From positions 1,116,001 to 1,180,000 of the forward strand of contig NZ_MPSZ01000001.1 in NCBI RefSeq assembly GCF_001939065.1: a stretch of 64,000 nucleotides of DNA. Direction: 5' to 3'. Position 1 is the stretch's first letter. Each line of letters starts with the position of its first letter. Positions 18,268 through 27,954 of the stretch are shown one piece after another. The stretch comes from Exiguobacterium indicum HHS 31 (GTDB taxonomy: Bacteria > Bacillota > Bacilli > Exiguobacteriales > Exiguobacteriaceae). The notes beneath the pieces are model-generated. The model was not told where the DNA came from, made no database searches, and saw only the letters and a list, made by a program, of their open reading frames with translations. The translations under genes were made by a program, and so were the position numbers.

Positions 18268-18939
18268 TTAAAGTGGTCCAGAGATCCCTTGTTTACGGAT
18301 CATCATGAAGTGGGCCCCGAGCAAGACGAACAATGCTGCAGGAAGGAAGAAGACGTGAATCGCAAAGAATCGAGCGATTGTACTTGCGCCGACGATTTCT
18401 CCACCCGCAAGGAGGGTCTTCGCGATACCACCGATGACCGGAATACTTTCAGCAATCTGAATCGTAACTTTTGTCGCGAACAATGCTTTCATGTCCCAAG
18501 GCAATAGGTATCCTGTCAGACCGAGAGCTAAGACGACGAAGAATAAGAGAACTCCGACGACCCAGTTCAATTCACGTGGTTTTTTGTATGAACCAGTGAA
18601 GAAGACACGTAATGTATGTAGGAACAACATTACGATAACGACCGACGCACCCCAGTGGTGCATACCACGAACGATTTGTCCGTGTGCGACTTCATTTTGA
18701 AGATAGTAGACGGACGCGTGTGCGTTGATGATGTCCGGTACATAATACATCGTCAAGAACATCCCCGAAAGAATCTGGATGACGATCGTAAAGAACGTCA
18801 ATCCGCCAAAACAATAAACGAAAGCTGAAAAGTTATGTGCCGGGTTGACGTGCTCCGGTACTTCATGGTCGGCGATATCTCGCCAGAGCGGCGTAATGTC
18901 AACGCGCTCATCAATCCAATCATAGATTTTTTGCATCAT
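18268..18939 (-). CDS. qcrB: menaquinol:cytochrome c reductase, cytochrome b subunit
   Basis: QcrB is the four-helix b6-type cytochrome of 223 residues. Visible are the histidine haem ligands in VRGMHHWGASVVIVMLFLHTLRV and in the later FAIHVFFLPAALF helix, and the Cys in FVYCFGGLTFF, which in b6f-like complexes binds an extra haem covalently. RPRELNW-like KKPRELNWVVG and GYLLPWD segments are also typical. It follows qcrA after three bases and precedes qcrC. Confidence 0.97.
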   Translation of the reverse strand: MMQKIYDWIDERVDITPLWRDIADHEVPEHVNPAHNFSAFVYCFGGLTFFTIVIQILSGMFLTMYYVPDIINAHASVYYLQNEVAHGQIVRGMHHWGASVVIVMLFLHTLRVFFTGSYKKPRELNWVVGVLLFFVVLALGLTGYLLPWDMKALFATKVTIQIAESIPVIGGIAKTLLAGGEIVGASTIARFFAIHVFFLPAALFVLLGAHFMMIRKQGISGPL

Positions 18940-18942
18940 CGC

Positions 18943-19449
18943 TTACGCACCTCTTTCGACTGGTTTACCAAGGTAGAGGAAACCATCTTTCTGCTGCATT
19001 TCATAACCATCGAGTGGTTTCGTCGGAGGCGTTCCTGGAACGTTGACGCCATCTTTCGTGTACCGACCGAAGTGACATGGGCAATAGAATTGCTCCGGGT
19101 GCGTCGGATCTGAACCGAAGCTGACTTGGCAACCTAAGTGTTTACAAATTGGTGAGAGGGCTAAAATTTCTCCCTTATCATCTTTGAACACCCAAGCTGA
19201 CAACGTTTCTTCGAACTCATACCATGCATCTTGCGTTTGTTTCTTGAAGTCGACCCGTTTTGGTTCTGTCGTGATATCCGACAACTTCATTACTTTTACT
19301 TTATCGCCTGCTCCTGATTTCTTCAGGACTGGATCAACTGCGAAGTTGACCATCGGCATGACCATCGTCGCCGCCATGAAACCGCCGACGCCTGTCAATG
19401 TATACGTCAAGAACTGACGACGTGTTACGTTAGACCCGTTTTGAGCCAT
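18943..19449 (-). CDS. qcrA: menaquinol:cytochrome c reductase, Rieske iron-sulfur subunit
   Basis: The 168-residue Rieske protein has an N-terminal twin-arginine signal-anchor (TRRQFLTYTLTGVGGF) and the 2Fe-2S ligands in CKHLGC (C102, H104, with C107 for the disulfide) and CPCHFG (C123, C125, H126). ATG at 19449 follows AAGGGGGGATCGAG; longer in-frame starts upstream are not needed. It is first of qcrABC and follows ypiF, as in Bacillus. Confidence 0.97.
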   Translation of the reverse strand: MAQNGSNVTRRQFLTYTLTGVGGFMAATMVMPMVNFAVDPVLKKSGAGDKVKVMKLSDITTEPKRVDFKKQTQDAWYEFEETLSAWVFKDDKGEILALSPICKHLGCQVSFGSDPTHPEQFYCPCHFGRYTKDGVNVPGTPPTKPLDGYEMQQKDGFLYLGKPVERGA

Positions 19450-19553
19450 CTCGATCCCCCCTTGTGATGTACGCTGTGCCCCAAGACGACAGTACTTCAC
19501 ACAAATTTCTCACATGGTAATAGTATCTTAATAAAATCATTGCGTCAACCGCT

Positions 19554-19994
19554 TCATAGCGCGGTCCAACGGTTTCCTAACTGTTCGAGAACTTGTCCTA
19601 CAAAATTCCCGACCATCTGACCTTGTTGGTCACGACTCATCGTCTCAAGAGCTAGACGTGGCACGTAGATAATCTCTTCGGCGGCAGTCTCCTTCCACCT
19701 TAAATCAGCAGTGATGAAGGTGATGAAACGGAATTGCCCGGAAGCAGCCGCTTGACGCCATCCTTCCAACTGTTCGATCGACGGTGCATCGATATAGGTC
19801 AGAGCAGGAACGAGCAATGCCCGTCCGGATAGCTGGCGTTCGACTTCGGACGCCACCGTCAATGTCATGTCTGCGCATTCCGCGTAAGCATGCATCGCCT
19901 CATCGAAACCGACCGGAAGCAAAGGCACGATCAGCGTATCGATGTACGCTTGCTCGCTTCGTGTCCGCTGTACGTCGGATGGTTTGAAACGCAA
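19554..19994 (-). CDS. ypiF: YpiF-like protein (DUF2487)
   Basis: This 146-residue soluble protein matches the DUF2487/YpiF family by its opening MRFKPSDVQ and its position directly upstream of qcrA. No motif suggests a catalytic role. TTG at 19994 is preceded by GGGGGAAATGAC. In Bacillus it lies at the same place between ypiB and qcrA, but any link to the bc complex is only positional. Confidence 0.8.
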   Translation of the reverse strand: MRFKPSDVQRTRSEQAYIDTLIVPLLPVGFDEAMHAYAECADMTLTVASEVERQLSGRALLVPALTYIDAPSIEQLEGWRQAAASGQFRFITFITADLRWKETAAEEIIYVPRLALETMSRDQQGQMVGNFVGQVLEQLGNRWTAL

Positions 19995-20134
19995 GTCATT
20001 TCCCCCTTTCTTCGTACTTACAATTCGTCACATTTAATGTATCATATCCGCATTTCCTCCTACTCTCTTAATGTGAACGTTTTATGAAATTCCACTCTAT
20101 TTTTCTTCATATTTTGCACAAATCTTCACATACG

Positions 20135-20172
20135 AAAGGACCCTACTACCTCTGCTGGGCAATAGAGTCCTT
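20135..20172 (-). terminator. terminator after ypiB
   Basis: AAGGAC (20136-20141) pairs with GTCCTT (20167-20172), extended by CTA/TAG across a mismatch. On the minus strand the stem ends in a short T-containing stretch (CCTTTCG), so its strength is uncertain. Confidence 0.6.
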
Positions 20173-20175
20173 CTG

Positions 20176-20706
20176 TTAAGGAAGTTGACTTCGAACGAGC
20201 CGTAACTGTTCGGAAAGAGAGTGGAATCGATGTTGATCGCGTGCATCCAGCGCTTCATCAATCAAGCGGACTAAACGTTCTTCTTCCTGCCGATTGACCG
20301 TGACCGCGATGAAATGTGTCGCTTCATCCGCTAAGCGCGGTTCAACAGCAACTTCTGGGCGAAACGGATTTTCCTCGAGTAAAGACAAATACTCGTCATC
20401 CATCATCATACCTTGAAAGTTCAACTCGATATAGATATCTTCCGCGGTCAGGCGAATATCATGATACGCTTTTTCTGGATCTAGCGTCGTGACATCCCCT
20501 TTTTTGAAGAGAAATGGTTCCGCGTCGAATCCGTATGTCGTCATGATGATTGCCTTCGGAGCGAATGTCGCATTTTGGACGAAGTGTACTTGCTCGAGTT
20601 TTGCCTCATTACGCAGCCAATAATCGATGATCCATTTCGCTTCCCGTCGCTTTAACGTGTAATAGGTCAAGATGCGGCGTAAGAATCGCTGCTTTCTCTC
20701 TATCAT
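20176..20706 (-). CDS. ypiB: YpiB-like UPF0302 protein with IDEAL domain
   Basis: This 176-residue protein has an N-terminal UPF0302 domain (about 1-115, with LKRREAKWIIDYWL and HFVQNATFAPKAIIMTT) and a C-terminal IDEAL motif (RLVRLIDEALDARDQHRF, about 145-165). The biochemical function is unknown. ATG at 20706 is preceded by AAGGGAG; an in-frame ATG 66 bases upstream lies inside ypiA. It follows ypiA and precedes ypiF, as in Bacillus, but has its own terminator. Confidence 0.86.
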   Translation of the reverse strand: MIERKQRFLRRILTYYTLKRREAKWIIDYWLRNEAKLEQVHFVQNATFAPKAIIMTTYGFDAEPFLFKKGDVTTLDPEKAYHDIRLTAEDIYIELNFQGMMMDDEYLSLLEENPFRPEVAVEPRLADEATHFIAVTVNRQEEERLVRLIDEALDARDQHRFHSLSEQLRLVRSQLP

Positions 20707-20734
20707 CTCAATCCTACTCCCTTCTCCCGTGAAG

Positions 20735-22021
20735 TCATCCATCCATTCGTTCAACATAGTCGACGAGTTCATTATCTTCTGGTGTCAACATAGCAGCGCG
20801 ACGGAGAAGACGTTGTCCCTCTTCACGCCGTCCTTCCTCGACGAGTGCGAATCCATACTCTTTCAAGAAGAGCGCATCTTCGGTGAATGCACCTTCGACT
20901 ATCGCATAATTCTCCATCGCTTGCGTGTATTCCTCTAAGGCATACAAAGCGCGTGCCCGGTACCATGTCAGAATCGGAGCCGTGACGTGTTCTTCGATGG
21001 CAGAGATCGTCTCGATCATCGCTTCGTGGTCCTCGTCTTCAGCAAGTAACGACAGCAAGCGTTCCGCTGCGACGATCGATTCCGGATTCAAGGCAAGCGC
21101 CTCACGCAGCGCTTGGACGCTTCCAGCGCGATCGCCGAGTTTTAGAAGGAACAAGGCTTCCATCGTCCGCAACTCATCATTGTAATCGTCGCGCTCCATT
21201 CCCTGTTTGATGACGTTCAGCGCTTCTTTTGTCAAACCAAGTTCGGCTTGGCTTTCCGCGTATGGTACGTACGCCGACGTATAGTCCGGATCCTGTGCAA
21301 TCAATTGCTGGAATGTCTCGACCGCTTTTTGGTGTTGACCGACACGGTGAGCCGTCATCGCAAGACCAAACAGTGTATGCAAGTCGGAGCGTTCTGCGAC
21401 AGCACGTTCGTACAGTGGAATCGCATCTTCAAATTGTCCTGTCATCGCGAGTGATTCCGCGTAAAGGGCATCGAGCGGCAATTCAGCACGTAACTCTGGT
21501 CGCTCCGCGATTTCGGCGAATAACGGTACCGCCTGATCAAACGCACCGAGCGTCATGTAGAGCTCAGCCAAACCGTATGCCAGTAACGGTTCGTCCGGTG
21601 CAAGGTTACGCGCTTCCTTCAGTTTCGCTAACGCTACTTCGTCAAGACCTTGCGACTGATAGAGGTCAGCGAGTAATACGAGAGAACGTGGACCATATTC
21701 CATGTCCGTTGTGTCGACCTGCTCGAGGACGGAGATCGCTTCTTCTTCGCGATCCAAATCGATATAACACTCTGCTAGTAACAAGGCGACTCCCGCATTA
21801 CCCGCATATTCGACGTAAAGTGGCGCCAAGAGATCGACCGCCCGGTCAGACAATCCGAGTTCGATATAGAGATCGGCAACGGCGAGGCGGTCCTCATCCG
21901 TTCCTGTCTTTTCGAGTTTTTCTAATGCTGCTAACGCTTCTGAGGTGTGACCGTGTTCCAATTCTTCGATGATGCCATTCAATAGTTGTTCATTCAAGGC
22001 AAACGCCCCACTTTCTGTCAT
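20735..22021 (-). CDS. ypiA: tetratricopeptide repeat protein YpiA
   Basis: The 428-residue acidic protein consists almost wholly of TPR-like helical repeats (for example ADLYIELGLSDRAVDLL, AELYMTLGAFDQAVPLF, AESLAMTGQFEDAIPLYE) from about residue 15 to 425. Such proteins mediate protein-protein contacts; no partner can be inferred. It lies between aroA and ypiB as in Bacillus. The start is uncertain: ATG at 22021 has a weak GAGGCGG, while an in-frame TTG at 21997 has GGGG upstream. Confidence 0.85.
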   Translation of the reverse strand: MTESGAFALNEQLLNGIIEELEHGHTSEALAALEKLEKTGTDEDRLAVADLYIELGLSDRAVDLLAPLYVEYAGNAGVALLLAECYIDLDREEEAISVLEQVDTTDMEYGPRSLVLLADLYQSQGLDEVALAKLKEARNLAPDEPLLAYGLAELYMTLGAFDQAVPLFAEIAERPELRAELPLDALYAESLAMTGQFEDAIPLYERAVAERSDLHTLFGLAMTAHRVGQHQKAVETFQQLIAQDPDYTSAYVPYAESQAELGLTKEALNVIKQGMERDDYNDELRTMEALFLLKLGDRAGSVQALREALALNPESIVAAERLLSLLAEDEDHEAMIETISAIEEHVTAPILTWYRARALYALEEYTQAMENYAIVEGAFTEDALFLKEYGFALVEEGRREEGQRLLRRAAMLTPEDNELVDYVERMDG

Positions 22022-22032
22022 CCGCCTCTTGC

Positions 22033-23289
22033 TTACTCAGATTGGTCGGATTGAAGTTTCTTTAAATCATCATAGAACGTTGGGTAGCTGACTTCAACTA
22101 CTTCGCGTCCATGAACCATAATTTCTGGATTGATCGTCGCCGCAATCGTCAACATCATCGCAAGCCGGTGATCACCTGCACTGTCGACTTCCGCTGCTTG
22201 CAGAGGTGTCGGTCCTTCGATGATCATGCCGTCATCCGTTGCCTCGATATTCGCTCCAAGACGCTGTAATGCCGTCACGACGGTCTCGATCCGATCCGTT
22301 TCCTTGACACGAAGCTCTTGTGCATCGCGAATGATTGTTCGTCCTTCCGCTTGCGTCGCAAGCAAAGCGAGTAACGGAATCTCATCAATCAAGGATGGAA
22401 TCTGATCACCTTCGACCGTGATTGCTTGTAACGATGTCGTCTCGACGGTCACATCTGCCGTCTCCTCTCCACCGTCTTCTGAGCGATGATTGATTTCGAC
22501 ACTTGCACCCATCTGGCGTAACGTCTGTAAAAAACCAATCCGTGTCGGATTCATCAAGACGTGGGTCGTCGTGATGCGACTATCCTGCCCGATCGCTGCC
22601 GCCGTCCACCAAAACGCTGCTGACGATGGATCCCCTGGAATGTCGAGTGACGTTGCTTGTAAGCGTACAGGACCTTGAACACGAATGTGCCGACCATCCT
22701 CATGTTCAACGATTGCTACGTCAACGCCGAACTGCGGCAACATCCGTTCCGTATGGTCGCGTGACAGGATCGGCTCGATGACCGTCGTCTCACCCGTCGC
22801 ATGCAGACCTGCGAGCAACACGGCGCTTTTCACTTGTGCACTTGCGACTGGTAACGTATACGTCGTTCCGACAAGCGGCGTTCCTGTAATGTGAAGCGGC
22901 GCCGTCTCACCTGTGATGTTCGCTCCGAACAACGCAAGCGGTTCCGTGATCCGTTTCATCGGACGTCTACGTAAGGAAGCGTCGCCATCGAGCGCGTACG
23001 TCGCTTGACCGCCTGCTAGGATACCGCTCAAGAGACGAATCGTTGTCCCCGAGTTTCCGCAATCAATTGTCGCTTCTTGGAACGTATCCGTTCCGGTAAT
23101 CCGAATTTCCTCTGGTGTTCGATTGATTTGTGCACCAAGCGCCTGCATCGCTTCTAGTGAAGCAAGACAATCGGCCCCTTCAAGTGCGTTTCTGACACGT
23201 GTCGTTCCCTCGGCGATTCCGCCGAACAGGAAAGCGCGGTGCGTCATTGATTTATCGCCTGGTACTTGTACTGTTCCTCTTAAGCCCAT
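22033..23289 (-). CDS. aroA: 3-phosphoshikimate 1-carboxyvinyltransferase (EPSP synthase)
   Basis: The enzyme adds enolpyruvate to shikimate 3-phosphate, the penultimate step to chorismate. The 418-residue two-domain protein shows [20 protein letters not shown], the phosphate-loop [28 protein letters not shown] and the C-terminal [19 protein letters not shown]. The residue pattern around CGNSGTT is of the class II type common in Gram-positives (inference). ATG at 23289 has GAGGTG six bases upstream and overlaps the aroB stop. The gene is named aroE in B. subtilis. Confidence 0.97.
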   Translation of the reverse strand: MGLRGTVQVPGDKSMTHRAFLFGGIAEGTTRVRNALEGADCLASLEAMQALGAQINRTPEEIRITGTDTFQEATIDCGNSGTTIRLLSGILAGGQATYALDGDASLRRRPMKRITEPLALFGANITGETAPLHITGTPLVGTTYTLPVASAQVKSAVLLAGLHATGETTVIEPILSRDHTERMLPQFGVDVAIVEHEDGRHIRVQGPVRLQATSLDIPGDPSSAAFWWTAAAIGQDSRITTTHVLMNPTRIGFLQTLRQMGASVEINHRSEDGGEETADVTVETTSLQAITVEGDQIPSLIDEIPLLALLATQAEGRTIIRDAQELRVKETDRIETVVTALQRLGANIEATDDGMIIEGPTPLQAAEVDSAGDHRLAMMLTIAATINPEIMVHGREVVEVSYPTFYDDLKKLQSDQSE

Positions 23290-24341
23290 TCTAGACACCT
23301 CACTGTTTGATTGAATGCTTGGCGCAATCGTTCTTCGCTAATCGCTTCTAAAATGAAGCGCCCTTCTTTTTCAAGGACGAATCGAATCATTGCTTGGTGG
23401 TTCTTCTTGTCGCGACGCATCAGTTCAAGATAGGTCTTAAACGATTGTCGATTCGGTAATTCCGTTCCAAGACGGTGGAGCAATTGCCCGAGCTGCTTCG
23501 CCTGTCCGTCATTTCCTTCCAAGAACTTGACGAAGACAAGTCCGATCCCTACTGCCTCGCCATGCGCAAGACCAGGACTCGCATATTCAACGGCATGACC
23601 GAATGTATGTCCATAATTCAAGAACGCACGCATCCCTTGCTCCGTCTCATCTTGTTCGACGATATCCCGTTTCACATTGATCCCCCGTGCGAGCCAGTCT
23701 TCTAAGTCGAGTCCTTTGACAGCATCCAGCGAAATATCGAGTAACGAATCCGCAAATGATGGTCGCGCAAGGAACCCATGCTTGACTAACTCAAAGAAGC
23801 CACTTCGCCATTCCCGGTCTGGTAATGTCTGAAGGAGCGTTAAATCATATACGACACCACTTGGCTGATAAAATGCACCGACTAAGTTTTTACCGAGGGA
23901 GAGGTTGAGACCAACCTTTCCACCAACACTTGAATCATGCGCTAACAGTGTCGTCGGAATTTGAAGGAACGGGATGCCGCGCAAAAAGGTTGCCGCGACG
24001 AATCCCGCTAAATCACCAATCATTCCACCACCGAACGCAAGGATCAAGCTATGACGTGTCATCCCGTACCGAACCCCTTCTTCGAGTAGAGCGCCATAGA
24101 CGGCAAGCGACTTACTGTTCTCCCCTGGCGCAACAGTGCTGATATGAACATCGATCGACGGCGATACATCCGCTAATGCAGCCTGCAATCGATCCATCTG
24201 CAAGTGATGTACTGTTTCATCCGTGATGACCCAAATGCGGTCCGCCTCGTTCAGCGCGGAAAGATGCGATAACCGGGCTAATGCCCCATTTCCGATAAGT
24301 ACTGGATATGACGTGTTCAACCGGATATCAAATTCGATCAA
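23280..24341 (-). CDS. aroB: 3-dehydroquinate synthase
   Basis: AroB is the NAD- and zinc-dependent enzyme making 3-dehydroquinate from DAHP. The 353-residue protein shows the nucleotide region [41 protein letters not shown], and metal ligands in [12 protein letters not shown] and [11 protein letters not shown]. Its start overlaps the aroC stop by four bases and its stop overlaps aroA, giving a tight aroC-aroB-aroA unit. The aroH, trp, hisC and tyrA genes that sit between aroB and aroE in B. subtilis are absent. Confidence 0.97.
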   Translation of the reverse strand: MIEFDIRLNTSYPVLIGNGALARLSHLSALNEADRIWVITDETVHHLQMDRLQAALADVSPSIDVHISTVAPGENSKSLAVYGALLEEGVRYGMTRHSLILAFGGGMIGDLAGFVAATFLRGIPFLQIPTTLLAHDSSVGGKVGLNLSLGKNLVGAFYQPSGVVYDLTLLQTLPDREWRSGFFELVKHGFLARPSFADSLLDISLDAVKGLDLEDWLARGINVKRDIVEQDETEQGMRAFLNYGHTFGHAVEYASPGLAHGEAVGIGLVFVKFLEGNDGQAKQLGQLLHRLGTELPNRQSFKTYLELMRRDKKNHQAMIRFVLEKEGRFILEAISEERLRQAFNQTVRCLEWA

Positions 24342-25492
24342 AACGTCCGGACCTCCTCTTTGTAAGCAGCGACGGCAGCCTGAAGGCGATCGAGTGTCGA
24401 TGTCCCGAACATTTCAAGGATAGCGACCGCAATCTCAAACGCGACGACGGCTTCTAGAACAACCGATGCGGCCGGAACGGCACAGGCATCACTTCGTTCG
24501 ATTTGTGCCGTGAATGCTTCCTTCGTCTCGATATCGACTGATTGTAGTGGACGATAGAGCGTCGGAATCGGCTTCATCGCAATTTGGACGCGAATCGGCA
24601 TGCCTGTCGACATTCCACCTTCGATTCCGCCTAGATGGTTCGTCCGCCGATGATAGCCGGATGCATCATGAACGATTTCATCTTGGACGGTACTCCCCTT
24701 GCGACGACCGAGTTCATATCCGTCACCAAAACCGACTGATTTCATCGCATTGACGCTGATGACAGCTTGCGCAATTCGACTGTCGAGCTTTAAGTCGTTT
24801 TGAGTGAAGGATCCGACTCCTGGCATCATGCCCGTCACGACGACTTCGATTTCACCGCCGAGTGTATCCCCTTCTTTTTTGGCCGCATCAATTTCCTCCA
24901 TCATCCGTTGCCCTGCTTGTTCGTCAGCACAGCGAACGGGTGAAGCGTCAATCGTTTCCTGATGTTCGACGGGATCTTTCCACGGTGCATCGATGCCACC
25001 AATCGACCGTACGTGCGAGAACACTTCAATCCCGAGTTCATTCAGTAATTGTTTAGCGAAGGCGCCGACGGCAACGCGTGCTGCCGTCTCACGAGCGGAA
25101 GAACGTTCTAGTACATCGCGTAAATCGCGATGACCGTACTTCAATCCACCAACGAGATCCGCATGTCCGGGGCGTGGACGCGTCAACGTCCGCGGGCGCT
25201 CCAACTGTTCTTCGAGCGGTTCCGCTTGCATGACTTGTGTCCAGTGCGTATGATCCTTATTCTCGATGAACAAACTGATCGGTGATCCTGTCGTGTATCC
25301 ATGACGGATCCCGCCACGCGCATCGATTTGATCCTGTTCGATTTGCATGCGTCGTCCGCGTCCGTATCCGCCTTGGCGACGTGTCATTTCACGCTGGATG
25401 GCTTCGAAATCAATCGTGAGTCCTGCTGGCATCCCATCGATGATGACGGTCAACCCTTTTCCATGTGATTCTCCTGCTGTCATGTAACGCAT
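24338..25492 (-). CDS. aroC: chorismate synthase
   Basis: Chorismate synthase eliminates phosphate from EPSP using reduced FMN. The 384-residue protein has the family signatures [20 protein letters not shown], the [39 protein letters not shown] region (about 110-150) and [15 protein letters not shown] at 25492 ([11 protein letters not shown]) matches the Bacillus N-terminus; another ATG nine bases upstream directly abuts the AGGAAGGG site and is unlikely. It follows cheR, as in Bacillus (aroF). Confidence 0.97.
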   Translation of the reverse strand: MRYMTAGESHGKGLTVIIDGMPAGLTIDFEAIQREMTRRQGGYGRGRRMQIEQDQIDARGGIRHGYTTGSPISLFIENKDHTHWTQVMQAEPLEEQLERPRTLTRPRPGHADLVGGLKYGHRDLRDVLERSSARETAARVAVGAFAKQLLNELGIEVFSHVRSIGGIDAPWKDPVEHQETIDASPVRCADEQAGQRMMEEIDAAKKEGDTLGGEIEVVVTGMMPGVGSFTQNDLKLDSRIAQAVISVNAMKSVGFGDGYELGRRKGSTVQDEIVHDASGYHRRTNHLGGIEGGMSTGMPIRVQIAMKPIPTLYRPLQSVDIETKEAFTAQIERSDACAVPAASVVLEAVVAFEIAVAILEMFGTSTLDRLQAAVAAYKEEVRTF

Positions 25493-25511
25493 TCGCTTCA
25501 TCCCTTCCTGA

Positions 25512-26288
25512 TCAACCGATTTTTTCGTAAAAGAAGCTCTGTTTCATCTTTAACCCAAACCGTTCGGGTTGGAAAATTTGTTCCGTTCCACCAACGAATA
25601 AGATTCCGCCTGGCTTTAAGGCCTCGACGAACGAACGATAGACGTGCGCTTTCGCTTCTTCTGTAAAATAAATCAGCACGTTGCGGCAGATGATTAAATC
25701 AAACCCCGTATCGTACCGGTCTCCTAACAGATTATGTTTACTGAAACGAACGAGTCGTTTGATTTCCGGAACGACTTCGAACGTTTGCTCTTGCTCAATG
25801 AAGTATTTCTTTTTACGCGCTTCGACGACTTCATTCAATGCAGAAGCTCCGTATCGACCAAGCTTGGCTTTTTCTAGGACGAGTTCATCCAAATCTGTTG
25901 CTTGAATCGTAAAGGCGGATGGATCGAGCCGTTCACTTAAAATCATCGCAAGGGAGTATGGTTCTTCTCCGGTCGAACAAGCTGCGCTCCACGTCCGGAT
26001 TCGTCCATGTGCTCGCGACTCTAGGATCGGTAAGATATCTTGTTCCAATTGTTGCCAACGAATCGGATTACGGAAAAATTCACTGACATTGATCGTCATT
26101 CGATCTAAAAACTCGTCGTATAACGATGTGTCCTTATCCATTGCCTGCATATAAGAAGCAAATGTACTATATCCTTTTTTGTCACGTAACGCCGTCAATC
26201 GCCGTTTCATCTGTGCTTCTTTATACTGACCGAGATCAATCCCTGATTTGGTCTTGAATCGTTGAATAAAAAGTTCATAATCTTCCAA
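25512..26288 (-). CDS. cheR: chemotaxis protein methyltransferase CheR
   Basis: CheR methylates glutamates on chemoreceptors using S-adenosylmethionine. The 258-residue protein has an N-terminal helical domain (about 1-75, YKEAQMKRRLTALRDKKGY), then the SAM-binding core with IRTWSAACSTGEEPYSLAMIL and FDLIICRNVLIYFTEEA, and ends PGGILFVGGTEQIF. TTG at 26288 lies six bases after GAGGTG and matches the Bacillus N-terminus; GTG at 26306 lacks a site. Its own promoter lies at 26354-26382. The organism is thus probably motile. Confidence 0.95.
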   Translation of the reverse strand: MEDYELFIQRFKTKSGIDLGQYKEAQMKRRLTALRDKKGYSTFASYMQAMDKDTSLYDEFLDRMTINVSEFFRNPIRWQQLEQDILPILESRAHGRIRTWSAACSTGEEPYSLAMILSERLDPSAFTIQATDLDELVLEKAKLGRYGASALNEVVEARKKKYFIEQEQTFEVVPEIKRLVRFSKHNLLGDRYDTGFDLIICRNVLIYFTEEAKAHVYRSFVEALKPGGILFVGGTEQIFQPERFGLKMKQSFFYEKIG

Positions 26289-26353
26289 TTGGCACACCTC
26301 GCTCACTCTCGATATCGAATGGTCATCTCCATGACCGGTTCAACTTATTTTCT

Positions 26354-26382
26354 ATAGTAGCATAAAGCTATAGGCATTCCAA
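26354..26382 (-). promoter_or_regulatory. promoter of cheR operon
   Basis: TTGGAA (26377-26382), a 17-base spacer and TACTAT (26354-26359) on the minus strand. A perfect inverted repeat GGTCAT-N4-ATGACC (26321-26336) lies in the predicted leader. Confidence 0.65.
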
Positions 26383-26427
26383 AAAGCAATTCGACAATTG
26401 GGTCATTCCGTTTTACAAGAACACGAC

Positions 26428-26456
26428 AAAAGGGATTCGATCAAATCGAATCCCTT
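26428..26456 (-). terminator. terminator after ndk
   Basis: A 12-pair stem AAGGGATTCGAT/ATCGAATCCCTT (26430-26441 with 26445-26456) with a three-base loop is followed by TTTTG on the minus strand. Confidence 0.85.
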
Positions 26457-26480
26457 CCCCGTTGTCTTTCTATTCATGAA

Positions 26481-26897
26481 TTACGCGTTGACTGGCTGTC
26501 CTTGAAACCAGAGGGCAAGCTCACGCTCCGCACTCTCGACACTATCTGAACCATGGATGACGTTCTCACTCATCGTGTTCGCGAAATCACCACGGATCGT
26601 TCCAGGTGCTGCTTCAAGTGGTTTTGTTTTCCCGATCATCAAACGCGAGACGGCAACGACGTCTGCACCCTCGACACGAAGTGCAACGACAGGACCTGAT
26701 GTGAGGAAAGTGACCAACTCTCCAAAGAACGGTTTCTCCGCATGCTCTTCGTAATGTGCTTTTGCTAACTCTTCTGTGACGTTCATCATTTTCATTTCAC
26801 GAATGATGAATCCTTTGCGTTCGATCCGTCCAATGATTTCCCCAATCAATCCACGTTCTACGCCATCCGGTTTGACCATCAAAAATGTCTGTTCCAT
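26481..26897 (-). CDS. ndk: nucleoside diphosphate kinase
   Basis: Ndk balances nucleoside triphosphate pools by phosphate exchange through a phosphohistidine. The 138-residue protein begins [19 protein letters not shown] and carries the active-site NVIHGSDS (His near residue 114). It is about ten residues shorter than the Bacillus enzyme at most and looks complete. It has a terminator downstream and a weak CcpA-type palindrome at 26926-26939 upstream, so it may be its own unit. Confidence 0.98.
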   Translation of the reverse strand: MEQTFLMVKPDGVERGLIGEIIGRIERKGFIIREMKMMNVTEELAKAHYEEHAEKPFFGELVTFLTSGPVVALRVEGADVVAVSRLMIGKTKPLEAAPGTIRGDFANTMSENVIHGSDSVESAERELALWFQGQPVNA

Positions 26898-26925
26898 CTC
26901 TAGTTCCCCCTATGAAATGCTTTTA

Positions 26926-26939
26926 GAAAAGCGCTTACA
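26926..26939. promoter_or_regulatory. possible cre (CcpA) site upstream of ndk
   Basis: GAAAAGCGCTTACA matches the cre consensus TGWAANCGNTNWCA at 12 of 14 positions. It lies about 30 bases upstream of the ndk start, where a bound repressor would overlap the promoter or leader. No experiment supports it. Confidence 0.4.
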
Positions 26940-26990
26940 TAGTCAGTTTACTGGCTTTTAAGAAGAACAGCAAGAAATTTTTGACAATCT

Positions 26991-27953
26991 TCAACCTTTT
27001 CGTTTTCCAACGTAGCGCGCGACTTCTTCAAGCGATCGCTTCGCAGAGGATTTAGGTAATGGTTCGAGACGTTTGATGGCACGATGGATGTAATGATCGA
27101 CTGTTTGTTGCGTTCGTTCGAGAGCACCCGAAGTTTGAAGAAACGACAATAAAGGTGCGACTTCTTCATGTGTTGGCATACTCTCGATTTTTGAAAGACG
27201 TTCATAAAAGACAGCATCTTCTGCACCATAAAAGACAGGTAATGTTTTGTGTCCATGACGCAAATCCTCTGCTACGGGCTTACCAAGTTCTGTGCGATTC
27301 GCTGTGAAATCAAGCAAATCGTCAGCAATTTGAAACGCAAGTCCGATATCTCGTCCAAACAACCGTAACGCTTTCGTATCGGCTGCAGAACAGTTCGCAA
27401 CAATGGCACCTAGGTGACAACTCGCTTCGATGAGAATGGCTGTTTTTCGTTCGATCCGTTTGATGTAGCGTTTAATCGACTGTTCCCAATCATATTGGTC
27501 ATAGATTTGTTCAATCTCACCTTCGCAAATTTCACGCATCGTATGGACCATCACTTGGACAAGTTCCGGCTTTCCGACTTCACCAATCAATCGAATCGCC
27601 TCTCCAAACAGATAGTTCCCGGAATACAGTGCGACTTCTTCATCAAAGTATTGCATGACAGTCGGTTTCCCTCGTCGTAGTTCCGCGTCATCAATGACAT
27701 CGTCATGAACGAGTGATGCCATATGGACGAGCTCAAGACTGGCCGCCACACGAATCAGCTCATCCCGATCTGCTTCACCGAATTTAGACGCTAACAATAC
27801 GAATGCCGGTCGAATCCGTTTTCCACCAGCCTTCAACAGTTGCTTTCCTGCCGCATCGATCGTTGGTTCCTCAGAAGCGATATGACTGATCAGAAAACGA
27901 TCGACTAAATTAACTTCCTTCGTGACATCACGGTATATGGAATGCAGTGACAT
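26991..27953 (-). CDS. hepT: heptaprenyl diphosphate synthase component II
   Basis: This is the catalytic subunit making the polyprenyl tail of menaquinone. The 320-residue trans-prenyltransferase shows GGKRIRPAFVLLAS, the first aspartate-rich motif LVHDDVIDDAELRRGKPT and the second, AFQIADDLLDF. ATG at 27953 follows the menG stop by one base with only a weak site (GGTGAG), so coupled translation is likely. It needs component I, encoded two genes upstream. Confidence 0.95.
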   Translation of the reverse strand: MSLHSIYRDVTKEVNLVDRFLISHIASEEPTIDAAGKQLLKAGGKRIRPAFVLLASKFGEADRDELIRVAASLELVHMASLVHDDVIDDAELRRGKPTVMQYFDEEVALYSGNYLFGEAIRLIGEVGKPELVQVMVHTMREICEGEIEQIYDQYDWEQSIKRYIKRIERKTAILIEASCHLGAIVANCSAADTKALRLFGRDIGLAFQIADDLLDFTANRTELGKPVAEDLRHGHKTLPVFYGAEDAVFYERLSKIESMPTHEEVAPLLSFLQTSGALERTQQTVDHYIHRAIKRLEPLPKSSAKRSLEEVARYVGKRKG

Positions 27954-27954
27954 C

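Noticed and set aside
21229-21972. 247-residue plus-strand open frame
   Set aside because: It lies wholly antisense to ypiA, is rich in Arg/Pro with no domain pattern and has no ribosome binding site; ypiA has clear TPR repeats.
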